Shown here: one piece after another, positions 42,881 through 52,568 of the stretch
Numbering within the stretch: position 1 is the stretch's first letter
Layout: every line of letters starts with the position of its first letter
DNA from: Bifidobacterium sp. ESL0769
GTDB lineage: Bacteria > Actinomycetota > Actinomycetes > Actinomycetales > Bifidobacteriaceae
Length of the DNA stretch: 64,000 bases
Assembly: GCF_029395495.1 (NCBI RefSeq)
Contig: NZ_CP113918.1
Location: 2,108,001 to 2,172,000, forward strand
Reading direction: 5' to 3'
Position numbers and translations under genes: made by a program
Notes under the pieces: model-generated
What the model was told of the DNA's origin: nothing
The model's database searches: none
Seen by the model: the letters and a program-made list of their open reading frames with translations, nothing else

Positions 42881-43924
42881 ATGAGCAGACAAGGGAAATC
42901 CACGAACCTCGACAATGACTCGGGCAACGATTCATCCAATTTGAACGATGATCCGAAAGTCGCTATCTCGCTGAAGCCTTCGCCGCTTCTGGCGTTGGTC
43001 ATTCCCTGCTACAACGAGGAAGCCGCTCTCAAAGAGACTTCAAAAGTAGTCCGCAGCAAACTTGCAGCGCTGAAAAAAGACCATGCAATCGACGCCAGCA
43101 GCTTTGTCATCCTCGTCGACGACGGTTCCACCGACAAAACATGGCAGGAGATTTCCGCGCTCCACGACGAGGAACCGGAACTCTTCCACGGAGTGAAGTT
43201 CTCCCATAACCGCGGGCATCAGAATGCTTTGTACGCTGGGCTCATGCAGGCCCGGGCATTGAAAGCAGACGCCGCGGTTTCCATGGACGCCGACCTGCAG
43301 GACGACCCCAACGCCATCGATGCCATGGTCGAAGAATACCGGAAAGGTGCCGAAATCGTTTACGGCGTGCGCGACAACCGAGACACCGATACCGTCTTCA
43401 AACGCAGCTCCGCACATGCTTTTTATCGCCTCATGCACTGGATGGGTACCGAGACCATTCCCGACCATGCGGATTACCGGCTGATGAGCCGCGCAGCCCT
43501 TGATGCCTTGTCAGAGTATACCGAAGTCAATCTTTTCCTGCGCGGCATTGTGCCTTCGCTTGGTTTCAAAACAGCCAAGGTCTATTACAAGCGTTCCGAG
43601 CGCGTCGCCGGCGAATCAAAATACCCGTTGCGCAAGATGGTCTCGTTCGCCATCGACGGCGTCACCTCGTTTTCCGTCAAGCCGCTCAGCGCCATCACGG
43701 CCATCGGTGCGATATCTGTCGTCTTCGGCATCATCATGCTGATCTACACCATCGCGTCCCTGTGCGCCGGCCATGCCCAGGCAGGCTGGGCCTCGATCAT
43801 GTGCTCGCTGTGGATCATCGGCGGCCTCATCCTCACCGCGCTTGGCATCGTCGGCGAATACATCGGCCGCATCTATCTGGAAGTCAAGCAGCGCCCGCGT
43901 TACATCATCGAGAAAACAATCTAA
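42881..43924 (+). CDS. GtrB/DPM1-like polyprenyl-phosphate glycosyltransferase
   Basis: A 347-residue GT2 enzyme with two C-terminal membrane helices (about residues 262-285 and 300-325). It would transfer a sugar from a nucleotide donor to undecaprenyl phosphate. Motifs: ALVIPCYNEEAAL, LVDDGSTDKTWQ, the metal-binding SMDADLQDDPNAI, DYRLMSRAALDAL, and the YYKRSERVAGESKYPLRKM block characteristic of GtrB/ArnC proteins. A TATAAT (42867-42872) lies eight bases before the ATG and no ribosome-binding site is seen, so translation may be leaderless. GtrA at 35493-36113 could be its partner. Confidence 0.9.
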   Translation: MSRQGKSTNLDNDSGNDSSNLNDDPKVAISLKPSPLLALVIPCYNEEAALKETSKVVRSKLAALKKDHAIDASSFVILVDDGSTDKTWQEISALHDEEPELFHGVKFSHNRGHQNALYAGLMQARALKADAAVSMDADLQDDPNAIDAMVEEYRKGAEIVYGVRDNRDTDTVFKRSSAHAFYRLMHWMGTETIPDHADYRLMSRAALDALSEYTEVNLFLRGIVPSLGFKTAKVYYKRSERVAGESKYPLRKMVSFAIDGVTSFSVKPLSAITAIGAISVVFGIIMLIYTIASLCAGHAQAGWASIMCSLWIIGGLILTALGIVGEYIGRIYLEVKQRPRYIIEKTI

Positions 43925-43981
43925 CGGCCGCCTGATAATCGCAGAGATTCGCTATCGATTCCAATAAGCCGGACGTTTACC

Positions 43982-45415
43982 CTAGCCGAAGATATAGAGC
44001 TGGTATCCGACCCTCATAATCCTCGTGACGAAGCTGATTATATTGAGAACAGCGGGAATGAAGACAGCGATATAGATAACCTTATTCCTGAACTTGCTCT
44101 GAATCATTGCCAATATAATGATGATCAATACCGCTGAAACGTACATGCTGCGCGCGCCGGTCGCATAAATCGTCGGCGAGAAGTACATAACCATGCCGGC
44201 GCAGAGTGACGCCAATGCCAAGAAGAGAACCACATACTTCTGTTCAAGGAATCTCATCAGCAGCGCCACAAGGCAGACTATGAAAACAGTCCAGAATATG
44301 TACGGGAACAGCCAGTCGGCCACAGGCTCTCCCGGGCTGTGAACCTTGAATATGAAGAGAGACGTCCAAAGCTGCATCTTGGGTTCGGCGACCAGCAGGA
44401 TGAGCTGCCCGACGATAACTCCCATCAGCCCATAGTCAAGCGGCTGCAACGTACGCTGCTCGTTCAACGAGGAATCATCCTGCGCAGAAGCAGCATGCTC
44501 ATTGTGCTGGTAAGCAATGATCGAAACGACTGCCGCAACAGTCGTAAAAGCGATAAGGCCGAACAAGTAGTTGGCGACCTCGCCATATTGCCAGACAACG
44601 CCCTTATGGATTTTCGTCATCACAGAAAGCTGATCGAAATTAGGATACCAATGCTTGGTTTCGCTGACAGACCTCAGCCTGGAACCGGGGCAGACGAGTT
44701 CAATAACCAATCCGACAATCGAAGCGCAGGCATTCGCAGCGACCCCGACGTTGACTTTATGCTGCTTGACATAGAGGTAAATCAACGTAATGAGCGAAAA
44801 AGCGACAACACAAGGGCCAACCTGCTCGACACCCATCGAAGCCAAAAATGCGGCGATCACATAAAGGAATTTGTATTTGGTGTTCTGCCCGCGCACCGCA
44901 TCGGACAAAAGAATACCACTGAAAACCGCCAAAGAAGCAGGCCACAAATAGACGACCGCACCGGCAAGCCAAAAACTTGAATTCAGCAATATCGTCGGCG
45001 CCAGAAGCCAGTATGCCGCATAGACAAATAGAACGGAACTCGCCCGAACCCTGTGGAAGGCAATCCGAGCGATGCTATAAACCAACAAGGTAAGGAACAG
45101 GGCATTGAAAAAGCGCCAGACGGTCTGCGGGAACGGAACGGTGAAAGCGGCCGAAATTTCGGAGAACACGCGCCCGGACCAAGTCTTGTAACGCATGATC
45201 ACCCATTGGATGCCATTCATCCGCCGCAGCTCGCGAGCATATTTCGCATCGTCACCAGGGGCTCGAAGCACAAGGAAGGAAATCGCAAAAGTCGTCAGCC
45301 AGCAAACAAATAACGCAGCACCTGTCCGGAACTTATCCTTATGCAGGACTTTCATCAGTTGTGCTCGGTTCAAGAGATTTCCTTCCGATCCTGTATCGAC
45401 TTGTGGAATAGACAA
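43982..45415 (-). CDS. Polytopic membrane protein, resembling DUF6056-type proteins
   Basis: A 477-residue protein with about eleven to twelve membrane helices. Early signatures are LRRMNGIQWVIMRYKTWSGR and FSEISAAFTVPFPQTVWRF, followed by YAAYWLLAPTILLNSSFWLA, features I associate with the DUF6056 group of surface-polysaccharide-related proteins; that family name is tentative. A Ser/Asp/Glu-rich cytoplasmic loop occurs near residues 300-320. It may be an integral glycosyltransferase of the GT-C fold. It converges with the GtrB-like gene and diverges from the rgpF-like gene. Confidence 0.65.
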   Translation of the reverse strand: MSIPQVDTGSEGNLLNRAQLMKVLHKDKFRTGAALFVCWLTTFAISFLVLRAPGDDAKYARELRRMNGIQWVIMRYKTWSGRVFSEISAAFTVPFPQTVWRFFNALFLTLLVYSIARIAFHRVRASSVLFVYAAYWLLAPTILLNSSFWLAGAVVYLWPASLAVFSGILLSDAVRGQNTKYKFLYVIAAFLASMGVEQVGPCVVAFSLITLIYLYVKQHKVNVGVAANACASIVGLVIELVCPGSRLRSVSETKHWYPNFDQLSVMTKIHKGVVWQYGEVANYLFGLIAFTTVAAVVSIIAYQHNEHAASAQDDSSLNEQRTLQPLDYGLMGVIVGQLILLVAEPKMQLWTSLFIFKVHSPGEPVADWLFPYIFWTVFIVCLVALLMRFLEQKYVVLFLALASLCAGMVMYFSPTIYATGARSMYVSAVLIIIILAMIQSKFRNKVIYIAVFIPAVLNIISFVTRIMRVGYQLYIFG

Positions 45416-45556
45416 TTTAACTATAGCCTACTATCGGCAAATTCCGGATTCGACTTGTCTCAATAAAACCCCTATTATTTAAAAGGCAAATTTTCTAGGT
45501 TACGTGTAAAGTTAAGGCATCGTTGTGAATATGCCTATGAGGAGCAGCAAAATCTT

Positions 45557-47449
45557 ATGAAATTGTCTGAAACCAGCGTGAATCGTCTCGGCATCTTTTT
45601 CTTTTATGATGAAGATGGCATCGTCGACGATTACATTTCGACTCTCCTCGAAGGTCTTACGCCGTTTTTCTCGGATTTCACTGTCGTCGTCAACGGCAAG
45701 CTCACCAACGAAAGCCGCGTGAAACTGCTGAAATTCGTGGACAGCACCAAGCTCATCGTGCGGGTCAACAAAGGCTACGACGCCTGGGCCTATAAGACCG
45801 CCATGGATTCCTACGGGTGGGACAAGCTCGCGAAATTCGACGAAATCGTGCTCTTCAACGCCACCATCATGGGCCCGGTCTACCCGTTCTCCGAAATGTT
45901 CGAAGCGATGGACAAGCGCGACCTCGATTTCTGGGGCATCACCAAATTCCATCGCGTCGAAGAGGACCCGTTCGGCCGCAGCCCCTTCGATTATCTGCCC
46001 GAGCATATCCAGTCGCATTTCCACGCCTATCGCAAGAGCCTGCACACCAGCAAGGCGTTCCGCGACTATTGGGACAACCTGCCGGAAATCAAAAGCTACT
46101 ATGACTCGGTCGGCTATCATGAGTCCCTCTTCACCAAGCGCTTCGCGGACAAGGGCTTCAAATGGGATGTCTACGTCAACACCGACGACCTTGAAGGCTT
46201 CTCCTATGGTCCCATCACGTTCGCGGCGAAGCAGTTGGTGGAAGAGAAGCGTTGCCCGATCATCAAGCGGCGCTCGTTCTTCCAGTGGTATGGCGACGTT
46301 ATCTCCCAATCCGCCGGCAACCCTGCATTGGACCTTTTTGAATATCTGCGCGACCACACCGATTACGACACCGATCTGATTTGGCAGAACGCCTTGCGCA
46401 GCATGAACCTGGCCGATTTGATGAAAAACCTTCATCTTGACTATGTACTGCCGCAAAATCAAGGAACCGAGCTTCCTCAAGGCAAAAAGATCGCGTTGGT
46501 CATGCATCTTTACTATATGGACCTGCTCGATCAGACAATGCAATATGCACGCTCGATGCCCGAAGGCAGCGACCTCATCCTCACTGTCGGCAGCGAGGAA
46601 AACGCGAAAATCGTTCGGGATTACTGCACCGAAAACAATTTGCCATATAACGTCGACGTTCGTGTCATTCAGAATCGCGGCCGTGACGTCAGCGCCCTAC
46701 TTATTGGCGGAGGCAAGGACCTCTTCAATTACGATTATGTCTGCTTCATGCACGACAAGAAGGTGACGCAGGTCTCCCCGCAGTCCGTCGGTGATGGGTT
46801 CCGCTACAAATGCTTCGAAAACATGCTGCCCACCAAGGAATACGTGGAAAACGTCATCAAGCTGTTCGAAGACAACCCACGTTTGGGAATCGCCATGCCC
46901 TCGCCGCCGAACCACGGCGACTATTTCCCCAACTTCACCTTCACTTGGGGTCCGAATTATAAAGGAACGAAGAAATTCCTCGAACACACCCTTGGCATCC
47001 ACGTTCCTCTCGATGTCAAGAAAGAAGCGGTCGCGCCTCTTGGCACCATGTTCTGGTTCAGGCCCGAAGCAATGAGGGGCTTACTCGACCGAAATTGGAA
47101 ATACACAGACTTTCCACCGGAACCCAACAAAATCGACAACACGCTTTTGCACTACATCGAACGCTCGTACTGCTATGTTCCCCAGTCCAACGGATATTTC
47201 CCGGCCTACATCTTCTCCGAGCGATTCGCGCGCATCGAGATCACGAATCTTGCGTTCGGCATGCGCGAGCTCACACGCGCCGTTTCTGACCCTTGGATGA
47301 AGAAGAATCTCGAGGAAACCAAGGGCGCGGTAACCGATGGCAAGCGTTTCCGTAAAAGTCTGCTGCGCGTAATCAAGAACCTCATCAAGCGCACGCCGAT
47401 TATCGGACCACAACTCGTGAAAGCCCGCAAAAAGCAAGTCAACAAGTAA
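45557..47449 (+). CDS. rgpF: RgpF-like rhamnan synthesis protein
   Basis: A 630-residue protein of the rhamnan synthesis F family (PF05045 type). The N-terminal half holds VNRLGIFFFYDEDGIVDDY, RVNKGYDAWAYKTAMD and the DFWGITKFH block; the second half starts with KIALVMHLYYMDLLDQTMQY and includes VIQNRGRDVSALLIGG and FMHDKKVTQVSP, conserved in RgpF proteins that add rhamnose or side-chain sugars to wall polysaccharides. It is cytoplasmic with a basic C-terminus. GAGGAG is 12 bases before the ATG. It begins a plus-strand series with acyltransferases, exporter and rml genes, so a rhamnose-containing polymer is likely. Confidence 0.88.
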   Translation: MKLSETSVNRLGIFFFYDEDGIVDDYISTLLEGLTPFFSDFTVVVNGKLTNESRVKLLKFVDSTKLIVRVNKGYDAWAYKTAMDSYGWDKLAKFDEIVLFNATIMGPVYPFSEMFEAMDKRDLDFWGITKFHRVEEDPFGRSPFDYLPEHIQSHFHAYRKSLHTSKAFRDYWDNLPEIKSYYDSVGYHESLFTKRFADKGFKWDVYVNTDDLEGFSYGPITFAAKQLVEEKRCPIIKRRSFFQWYGDVISQSAGNPALDLFEYLRDHTDYDTDLIWQNALRSMNLADLMKNLHLDYVLPQNQGTELPQGKKIALVMHLYYMDLLDQTMQYARSMPEGSDLILTVGSEENAKIVRDYCTENNLPYNVDVRVIQNRGRDVSALLIGGGKDLFNYDYVCFMHDKKVTQVSPQSVGDGFRYKCFENMLPTKEYVENVIKLFEDNPRLGIAMPSPPNHGDYFPNFTFTWGPNYKGTKKFLEHTLGIHVPLDVKKEAVAPLGTMFWFRPEAMRGLLDRNWKYTDFPPEPNKIDNTLLHYIERSYCYVPQSNGYFPAYIFSERFARIEITNLAFGMRELTRAVSDPWMKKNLEETKGAVTDGKRFRKSLLRVIKNLIKRTPIIGPQLVKARKKQVNK

Positions 47450-47473
47450 CAGAGCGATAAGGAAGAATAAAAC

Positions 47474-48562
47474 TTGACGAAAGAAGAAGTGCAAAAGACG
47501 CGACCGACACGAAAACCTCGCCTCTTTTACCTCGATTGGGTACGAGCAATTTCCGTTGTTTTCATACTGATTACACACTTCAACACCCCGGAGTTGCTGA
47601 AACACCCGATTTTCGTTAACTACCCTTTTCGTATTTTTCTTGGTGATTTAGGCGTCTCACAATTCTTGATTATTTCCGGCGCTGCACTCATGTACACCTA
47701 CGGAGATGTGGAACATCTCAATCTCAAAGAATTCTATTGGAAGCGTTTCAAGTCCATTTTCCCAATGTTTTGGCTCGCGTTCCTTTTTGCCAACACTTTC
47801 CTTTACATCAAAAATGGTGGTGCGCCCTCGGTAAAAGCACCGCTTTGGACGATTATCCTCTCAATTTTCGGGGTGGACAGTTATGCAGCCGCGGCCGGTT
47901 ACATTACGTTTGCGACAACAGGCGAATGGTTCATCGGCTTCATCATCATTTTCTATCTGATTTTCCCGTTGCTTCGGTATGGGGTAAAAAAACATCCTGC
48001 CATCACCGCCGCAATCGTCCTCGCACTTTATCTCGCGACGATAATCTTGAAGCCGACGTTCCGCACTCTCCCACTTGAACTGCTGCCGACATCTCGCCTG
48101 CCCGAACTGCTTTTTGGCATGTATTTCGTAAAGTACTTCAACAAGGCGAACACTCCTACTGGAATTATCGCCATCGTTGTTCTCGTTCTTCAGCAGATTT
48201 TCAACCCCATTCCCAATGCCATGGTGACCACCACCTTGACAGGAATCGCCTTCTTCCTGGCTCTGACATGGATAGGGCCGCTGCTTGAATGCCAACCGGT
48301 CAAAGTGCTAATCGGGACCATCTCTAAATATTCCTATGCTATTTTCCTAACCCACCACGTAGTCATCGAACAGATTTTTACCGTGGTCAAGGCATCCAGA
48401 TATGCAAAGTACATGTCCGGCGCCTACGTACTTTTCTTCGCGGATTGCGTCATTATCATGATCCTGTCAATATTGCTATACAAAGCAGACGCCGGGTTCA
48501 AACAGTATGTTGCGCGAATGTTCAAGAAAACCGATGCTTCCGCTACGAAAATATCAGCTTAG
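47474..48562 (+). CDS. Acyltransferase family 3 membrane protein
   Basis: A 362-residue protein with about ten membrane helices, of the type that O-acetylates surface sugars. The N-terminal RLFYLDWVRAISVVFILITH carries the conserved arginine and histidine of the family, and GDLGVSQFLIISGAALMYTY follows. It begins with TTG, with AAGGA ten bases upstream, 24 bases after the rgpF-like gene, so the two are probably cotranscribed. It differs from the other two acyltransferase genes at 51370 and 52569. Confidence 0.82.
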   Translation: MTKEEVQKTRPTRKPRLFYLDWVRAISVVFILITHFNTPELLKHPIFVNYPFRIFLGDLGVSQFLIISGAALMYTYGDVEHLNLKEFYWKRFKSIFPMFWLAFLFANTFLYIKNGGAPSVKAPLWTIILSIFGVDSYAAAAGYITFATTGEWFIGFIIIFYLIFPLLRYGVKKHPAITAAIVLALYLATIILKPTFRTLPLELLPTSRLPELLFGMYFVKYFNKANTPTGIIAIVVLVLQQIFNPIPNAMVTTTLTGIAFFLALTWIGPLLECQPVKVLIGTISKYSYAIFLTHHVVIEQIFTVVKASRYAKYMSGAYVLFFADCVIIMILSILLYKADAGFKQYVARMFKKTDASATKISA

Positions 48563-48645
48563 CTAACTAATCACTTACATATTGATAGAGGACAAGATCC
48601 ACCTGAACGGTCAATCCTGCCCTCTATCAGTATGTATAAGATTCT

Positions 48646-49479
48646 TTATTCAGCCATAATCTGACGAATCTTGGTGTCGTCGCCCCAAACGGCCGGGGAA
48701 TCGTATGGACGGTCCGGGAAGGCACCATATTCAAGCGTGATATCAAGATTGTTTTCCTTGATATAGCGCTCGACGCGATCGGCCAGGGAAACAGGCTCGC
48801 CGCTGCAACAGTTGATGATTCCGTTGATCTTGTCCTGCGAAACGACGGCTGCAATCTGCTTCGCTAAAACATCGACGTTAATAAAGTCATATTTGTTCTT
48901 GCCCATGGTGAACGGGAACGTCTTCTTACCGTCCTGCGCAGCCTGCAGCAGCTTCGAGAAAATCGAGCTTCCACGCAAATCGTCACCGACGATGTAGTAG
49001 GCGCGAATCCACTGGGCGACGGCATTGTGCTCATCGGCCAGCTGCAAAGTCGCAGCACGCAACGCGTTTTTGGCGATACCATACATCGAAGCCGGGTTGC
49101 AGGGCGTGTTTTCATCAATCGCGCCTTCCCAATAGCCGACTTCATGCATCGTGCCCATCACGGCAATCTGCTTCAAACCACTGTCGAGCATCTGCTTGAT
49201 AAAACGGTAATGCCCCGAAAGATCGCCCATATGCGCATCGGAATTATGCTTGAAGCCGTCCCGCCAAGCCATGTGAAGGCAAACGTCCGGGCTCCCCAGT
49301 TTTTCAAACAAATCATCGTCGGGCGCAAAAAGATCAATCGCCACTTGCTTGGCGCGTGGATCCAAATCGTGAGGGTGCCGGTCGGCTGCAATGACTTCCT
49401 GGCCACCGTCCAACAGCGCCTTTACCACATGCCGGCCGATATAGCCCCCGGCCCCAGTTACAAGAATTCTTTTTGACAT
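48646..49479 (-). CDS. NAD(P)-dependent sugar epimerase/dehydratase, short-chain family
   Basis: A 277-residue extended short-chain dehydrogenase. The Rossmann motif is TGAGGYIGRHV at residues 8-18; the catalytic pair is Tyr and Lys in SMYGIAKNAL, about residues 131-140, with the preceding MGTMHEVGYWEG. It probably modifies a nucleotide sugar for the surface polysaccharide; closest in layout to bacterial 4-epimerase or reductase proteins of about 280 residues. It is the only minus-strand gene within the series 45557-57290, so it is likely expressed separately. Confidence 0.82.
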   Translation of the reverse strand: MSKRILVTGAGGYIGRHVVKALLDGGQEVIAADRHPHDLDPRAKQVAIDLFAPDDDLFEKLGSPDVCLHMAWRDGFKHNSDAHMGDLSGHYRFIKQMLDSGLKQIAVMGTMHEVGYWEGAIDENTPCNPASMYGIAKNALRAATLQLADEHNAVAQWIRAYYIVGDDLRGSSIFSKLLQAAQDGKKTFPFTMGKNKYDFINVDVLAKQIAAVVSQDKINGIINCCSGEPVSLADRVERYIKENNLDITLEYGAFPDRPYDSPAVWGDDTKIRQIMAE

Positions 49480-49652
49480 AACTCCTTAGTCTATCAGCGT
49501 AGGCGTAACGCGGTGCTCCAAGTTTGTAGAAGAAGTTCGGTTTTTCACAAATCAACCATGACTTATGCGCTACAGTTCTATGCCAGAGCCTAAAATTAAC
49601 TTGTTTGTTCATAAAAATCAGACGAAACAGCAAAGGTAACGGAAAGGTCACG

Positions 49653-50516
49653 ATGACAGCAGAATCTGAAATCGTCTCGCACCCAGGTAAAAGTAGGGGG
49701 CTGCTAGACGTACCTCACTACCTTTACCTGCTTGATCTGCTGGTAAAGAAAGAGGTGCGGATTCGCTATCGCGGGTCCTGGCTCGGCATGGCGTGGACGT
49801 ACGTCAAGCCGCTCACTCAGTTCATCGTCTTTTACGTGGCCATGGACGTGTTCATGGGCATGGGGCGCGCCGGCAATATTCAGGTCTACCCCGTTTATCT
49901 GTTCAGCGGCGTCATCGTCACGAACTTTTTCACGGAAGCGTTCGGCAATTGCACGCGCTCGATTCTCGGCAATTCAGGGCTTATCCAGAAAATCTATCTG
50001 CCACGCGAACTATTCCCGCTGGCCTCTCTGAGAGTCGCATTCGTTCACTTCTTCCCACAGCTTGTGGTGCTTATCATCGGCGCTGCACTAATGGGATGGC
50101 GGCCGGACATCAAGGGCCTGCTCATTGCCTTTGCCGGTCTCGTGTCGATTTGCCTGTTTGCATTCGGCCTAGGTCTGCTTTTCGGTTCCATCAACGTTTT
50201 CTACCGCGATGCCGAAAATATCACCGACCTTGTGGCCATGATTTCCGTATGGGCAGCACCTTGCTTCTACACCTGGCAAATGGTCGCGGCCCACGTGCCG
50301 TGGTGGGTGCTCGAAATCTACTATGCGAACCCCATTGCCATCTGCGTGGAATCCTTCCATCGCGGCTTCTGGTGGGGAGCCACGGACCGTACATTCCAGT
50401 TTGCCGGCGCCTGGCCAATACGAATCGGAGAAAGCCTTTTGGTCTCGTTGCTTTTCCTTATCATCGGCGAGCTGACCTTCAAGCATCTTGAGGGCCGCTT
50501 CGCCCAGGAGATCTGA
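49653..50516 (+). CDS. Polysaccharide ABC exporter permease (RgpC/Wzm type)
   Basis: A 287-residue permease with six membrane helices. LLVKKEVRIRYRGSWLGMAW, then PLTQFIVFYVAMDVFMGMGR, and FGLLFGSINVFYRDAENI mark the ABC-2 family that exports undecaprenyl-linked polysaccharide. The start at 49653 has AAAGG five bases upstream; a codon at 49605 would add 16 residues. The next gene, the ATPase, starts one base after its stop codon. Together they would export the rhamnose-rich polymer. Confidence 0.9.
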   Translation: MTAESEIVSHPGKSRGLLDVPHYLYLLDLLVKKEVRIRYRGSWLGMAWTYVKPLTQFIVFYVAMDVFMGMGRAGNIQVYPVYLFSGVIVTNFFTEAFGNCTRSILGNSGLIQKIYLPRELFPLASLRVAFVHFFPQLVVLIIGAALMGWRPDIKGLLIAFAGLVSICLFAFGLGLLFGSINVFYRDAENITDLVAMISVWAAPCFYTWQMVAAHVPWWVLEIYYANPIAICVESFHRGFWWGATDRTFQFAGAWPIRIGESLLVSLLFLIIGELTFKHLEGRFAQEI

Positions 50517-50517
50517 T

Positions 50518-51288
50518 ATGAAGAAAAAATCAAATCCCAAACTTACCTTGCCCGAAGACGTAGCCATTCAGGTCAGTCATGTCTCGAAGCACTTCTCTCT
50601 GCGCGCGAATTCCTCCATCAAGGAATCAATCATCAAGCTGTTCACGCCCAAGAAGAAGCGTCACCACGACCAGCAATTCCATGCCCTCGACGATATTTCC
50701 TTTACCATCGACAAGGGCGAAACCGTTGGCCTCATCGGCGTCAATGGCTCCGGCAAGTCCACCATGCTCAAGATGATTTCAGGCGTGATGCAGCCCGACA
50801 GCGGCGATGTGCTGATTCGCGGCCGGCTCGCAGGACTCATCGAGGTGGGCGCAGGCTTCGCCTCGGAACTCACCGGACGCGAGAATGTCTACTTGAACGG
50901 CGCCATTCTCGGCCTTTCGGAAAAGCAGATCGACGAACGCTATGACGACATCGTCGCATTCAGCGGCATCGAGCCCTTCATGGACACCGAAGTGAAGTTC
51001 TACTCCTCCGGCATGTTCCTGCGCCTTGCGTTCGCGGTCGCCGTCTACAGCAACCCCGACATCTTCCTGATTGACGAAATCCTCGCCGTCGGCGACGAGG
51101 CCTTCCAGCATAAGTGCATCGAGCGCCTCAAAGAACAGCAAAAACAAGGCCAGACCATGGTCATCGTTTCCCATAGTGAAGGTCAAATCAAGGAACTCTG
51201 CCAACGCTGCATCGTCCTCGCCCATTCCCACGTCATCTTCGACGGCGACCCGGAAGAGGCTTTCAACGTGATGCGACAGAATCTGTAA
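50518..51288 (+). CDS. Polysaccharide ABC exporter ATPase (RgpD/Wzt type)
   Basis: A 256-residue ATPase. Walker A is GVNGSGKST (about residue 75), the signature region YSSGMFLRLAFAVA (residues 162-175) and Walker B DIFLIDEILAVGDEAF follow, as in teichoic-acid and O-antigen exporters. It lacks the C-terminal carbohydrate-binding domain of long Wzt proteins, so chain-length control differs. The ATG at 50518 has AGGAG seven bases upstream, and is separated from the permease stop by one base. Confidence 0.92.
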   Translation: MKKKSNPKLTLPEDVAIQVSHVSKHFSLRANSSIKESIIKLFTPKKKRHHDQQFHALDDISFTIDKGETVGLIGVNGSGKSTMLKMISGVMQPDSGDVLIRGRLAGLIEVGAGFASELTGRENVYLNGAILGLSEKQIDERYDDIVAFSGIEPFMDTEVKFYSSGMFLRLAFAVAVYSNPDIFLIDEILAVGDEAFQHKCIERLKEQQKQGQTMVIVSHSEGQIKELCQRCIVLAHSHVIFDGDPEEAFNVMRQNL

Positions 51289-51369
51289 TACTGTTGTTTT
51301 TTGAAGTTGTCTGGATTGGCATAGACAATTATCTGATTGGGAGAACAACATTTAAATCAGAGGAAAGAA

Positions 51370-52476
51370 TTGCAAGGTTTACAAAGGGGTAATTCCGGAC
51401 AATCCAAGCAAACGATGCGTCAATCGAACTTGGAGTTGCTGCGCATCATCTCGATGATGTTGATTGTCCTATGCCACTTCTTCTACTACAACAAGTTTTC
51501 CCTCGACCAGCAGCCGATGGGACTCAAAAGAATCGTCCTTAAAACTTTCCTAGGCAGCCAAGGCAGAGTTGGCGTCGACATATTTTTCGCAATATCCATT
51601 TGGTTTTTGTGCAAGCCAAAGCGTCCGCTCGCTTTTCACGATACAGCAAAGCGAGCTTGGATTCTTGAACGTACCCTGCTTTTCTGGTCAGTCGTCCTCG
51701 GTATAGCGTGTATGGTCGCCGGAATCGCGCCAAAGAATATCTACATGATCTTGAATACGATTCTTCCGACTTTAAGTAATGACTGGGGATATGCGACTTG
51801 CTATATCGTCATCCTCTTGCTCATGCCCTTTGTCGTCAAAGGTCTTGCCTGTTTGAGCCGACAAGAGCACTTGGTTCTGTGCGTCATCATCATTTTTATC
51901 GGCCCTGTTATGGCAACGATACCCGGACTCGAACATCACCTGCTCAACACTGGCCTGCTGAGCTTTTTGGCTCTTTTGACGCTGGTAACGTATATTCGTT
52001 GGTATCATTGCGAACCGGCCAAACCTCTTATCGGCGTGATTTGTCTGGCAATGGGATACTTCATCATCGGAGTCGAAGCCTATTTCGGGTCTCAGGTTTA
52101 CGAAATGATGGACATGGGTATTTTATTGGAAACATTCGGCTGGTTCATCCTTTTTTCGAAGTTGCACTTTTCCAGTCGGTTCGTCAATTGGATCGCCTCG
52201 CACGTTTTCGCCATCTATCTGATCACCGAATTCATACCAATCAGACAATGGCTGTGGGGGACCATATTCGATTACGGCCCCTATTATCACGGGCTTGCTT
52301 CCATTGTTTATCCTATTGCCGTCACCCTGCTCATCAGCGCAATCTGCATTTTATTTGATATGGCAAAATCGGCAATTTTCAAGTTAACCGTCGACCGCAA
52401 TAAAGGTCATTGGTTCGAATTGTTGTGGCCAAAAATCTCGATGAACACCAAAACAATCAGGGAGCCAGATTCTTAA
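51370..52476 (+). CDS. Acyltransferase family 3 membrane protein (paralogue 1)
   Basis: About 368 residues with ten membrane helices. A TTG at 51370 with GAGGA five bases upstream is the preferred start; ATG at 51415 is next. The family block QSNLELLRIISMMLIVLCHF has the arginine and histidine expected at the active site. It is followed 92 bases on by a close paralogue carrying a frameshift, so the pair arose by tandem duplication. Both are similar along the whole length (RVGVDIFFAISIWFLCKP; WIASHVFAIYLITEFIPIR). Likely O-acetylation of the exported polymer. Confidence 0.82.
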   Translation: MQGLQRGNSGQSKQTMRQSNLELLRIISMMLIVLCHFFYYNKFSLDQQPMGLKRIVLKTFLGSQGRVGVDIFFAISIWFLCKPKRPLAFHDTAKRAWILERTLLFWSVVLGIACMVAGIAPKNIYMILNTILPTLSNDWGYATCYIVILLLMPFVVKGLACLSRQEHLVLCVIIIFIGPVMATIPGLEHHLLNTGLLSFLALLTLVTYIRWYHCEPAKPLIGVICLAMGYFIIGVEAYFGSQVYEMMDMGILLETFGWFILFSKLHFSSRFVNWIASHVFAIYLITEFIPIRQWLWGTIFDYGPYYHGLASIVYPIAVTLLISAICILFDMAKSAIFKLTVDRNKGHWFELLWPKISMNTKTIREPDS

Positions 52477-52568
52477 AAACGTATATTTTCAATTAGAATC
52501 AATACGTGTTTTCACACTGATCGAAATATCGTATTCAGTATTGTGCAGATAAACCACAGGGAGCGTCA

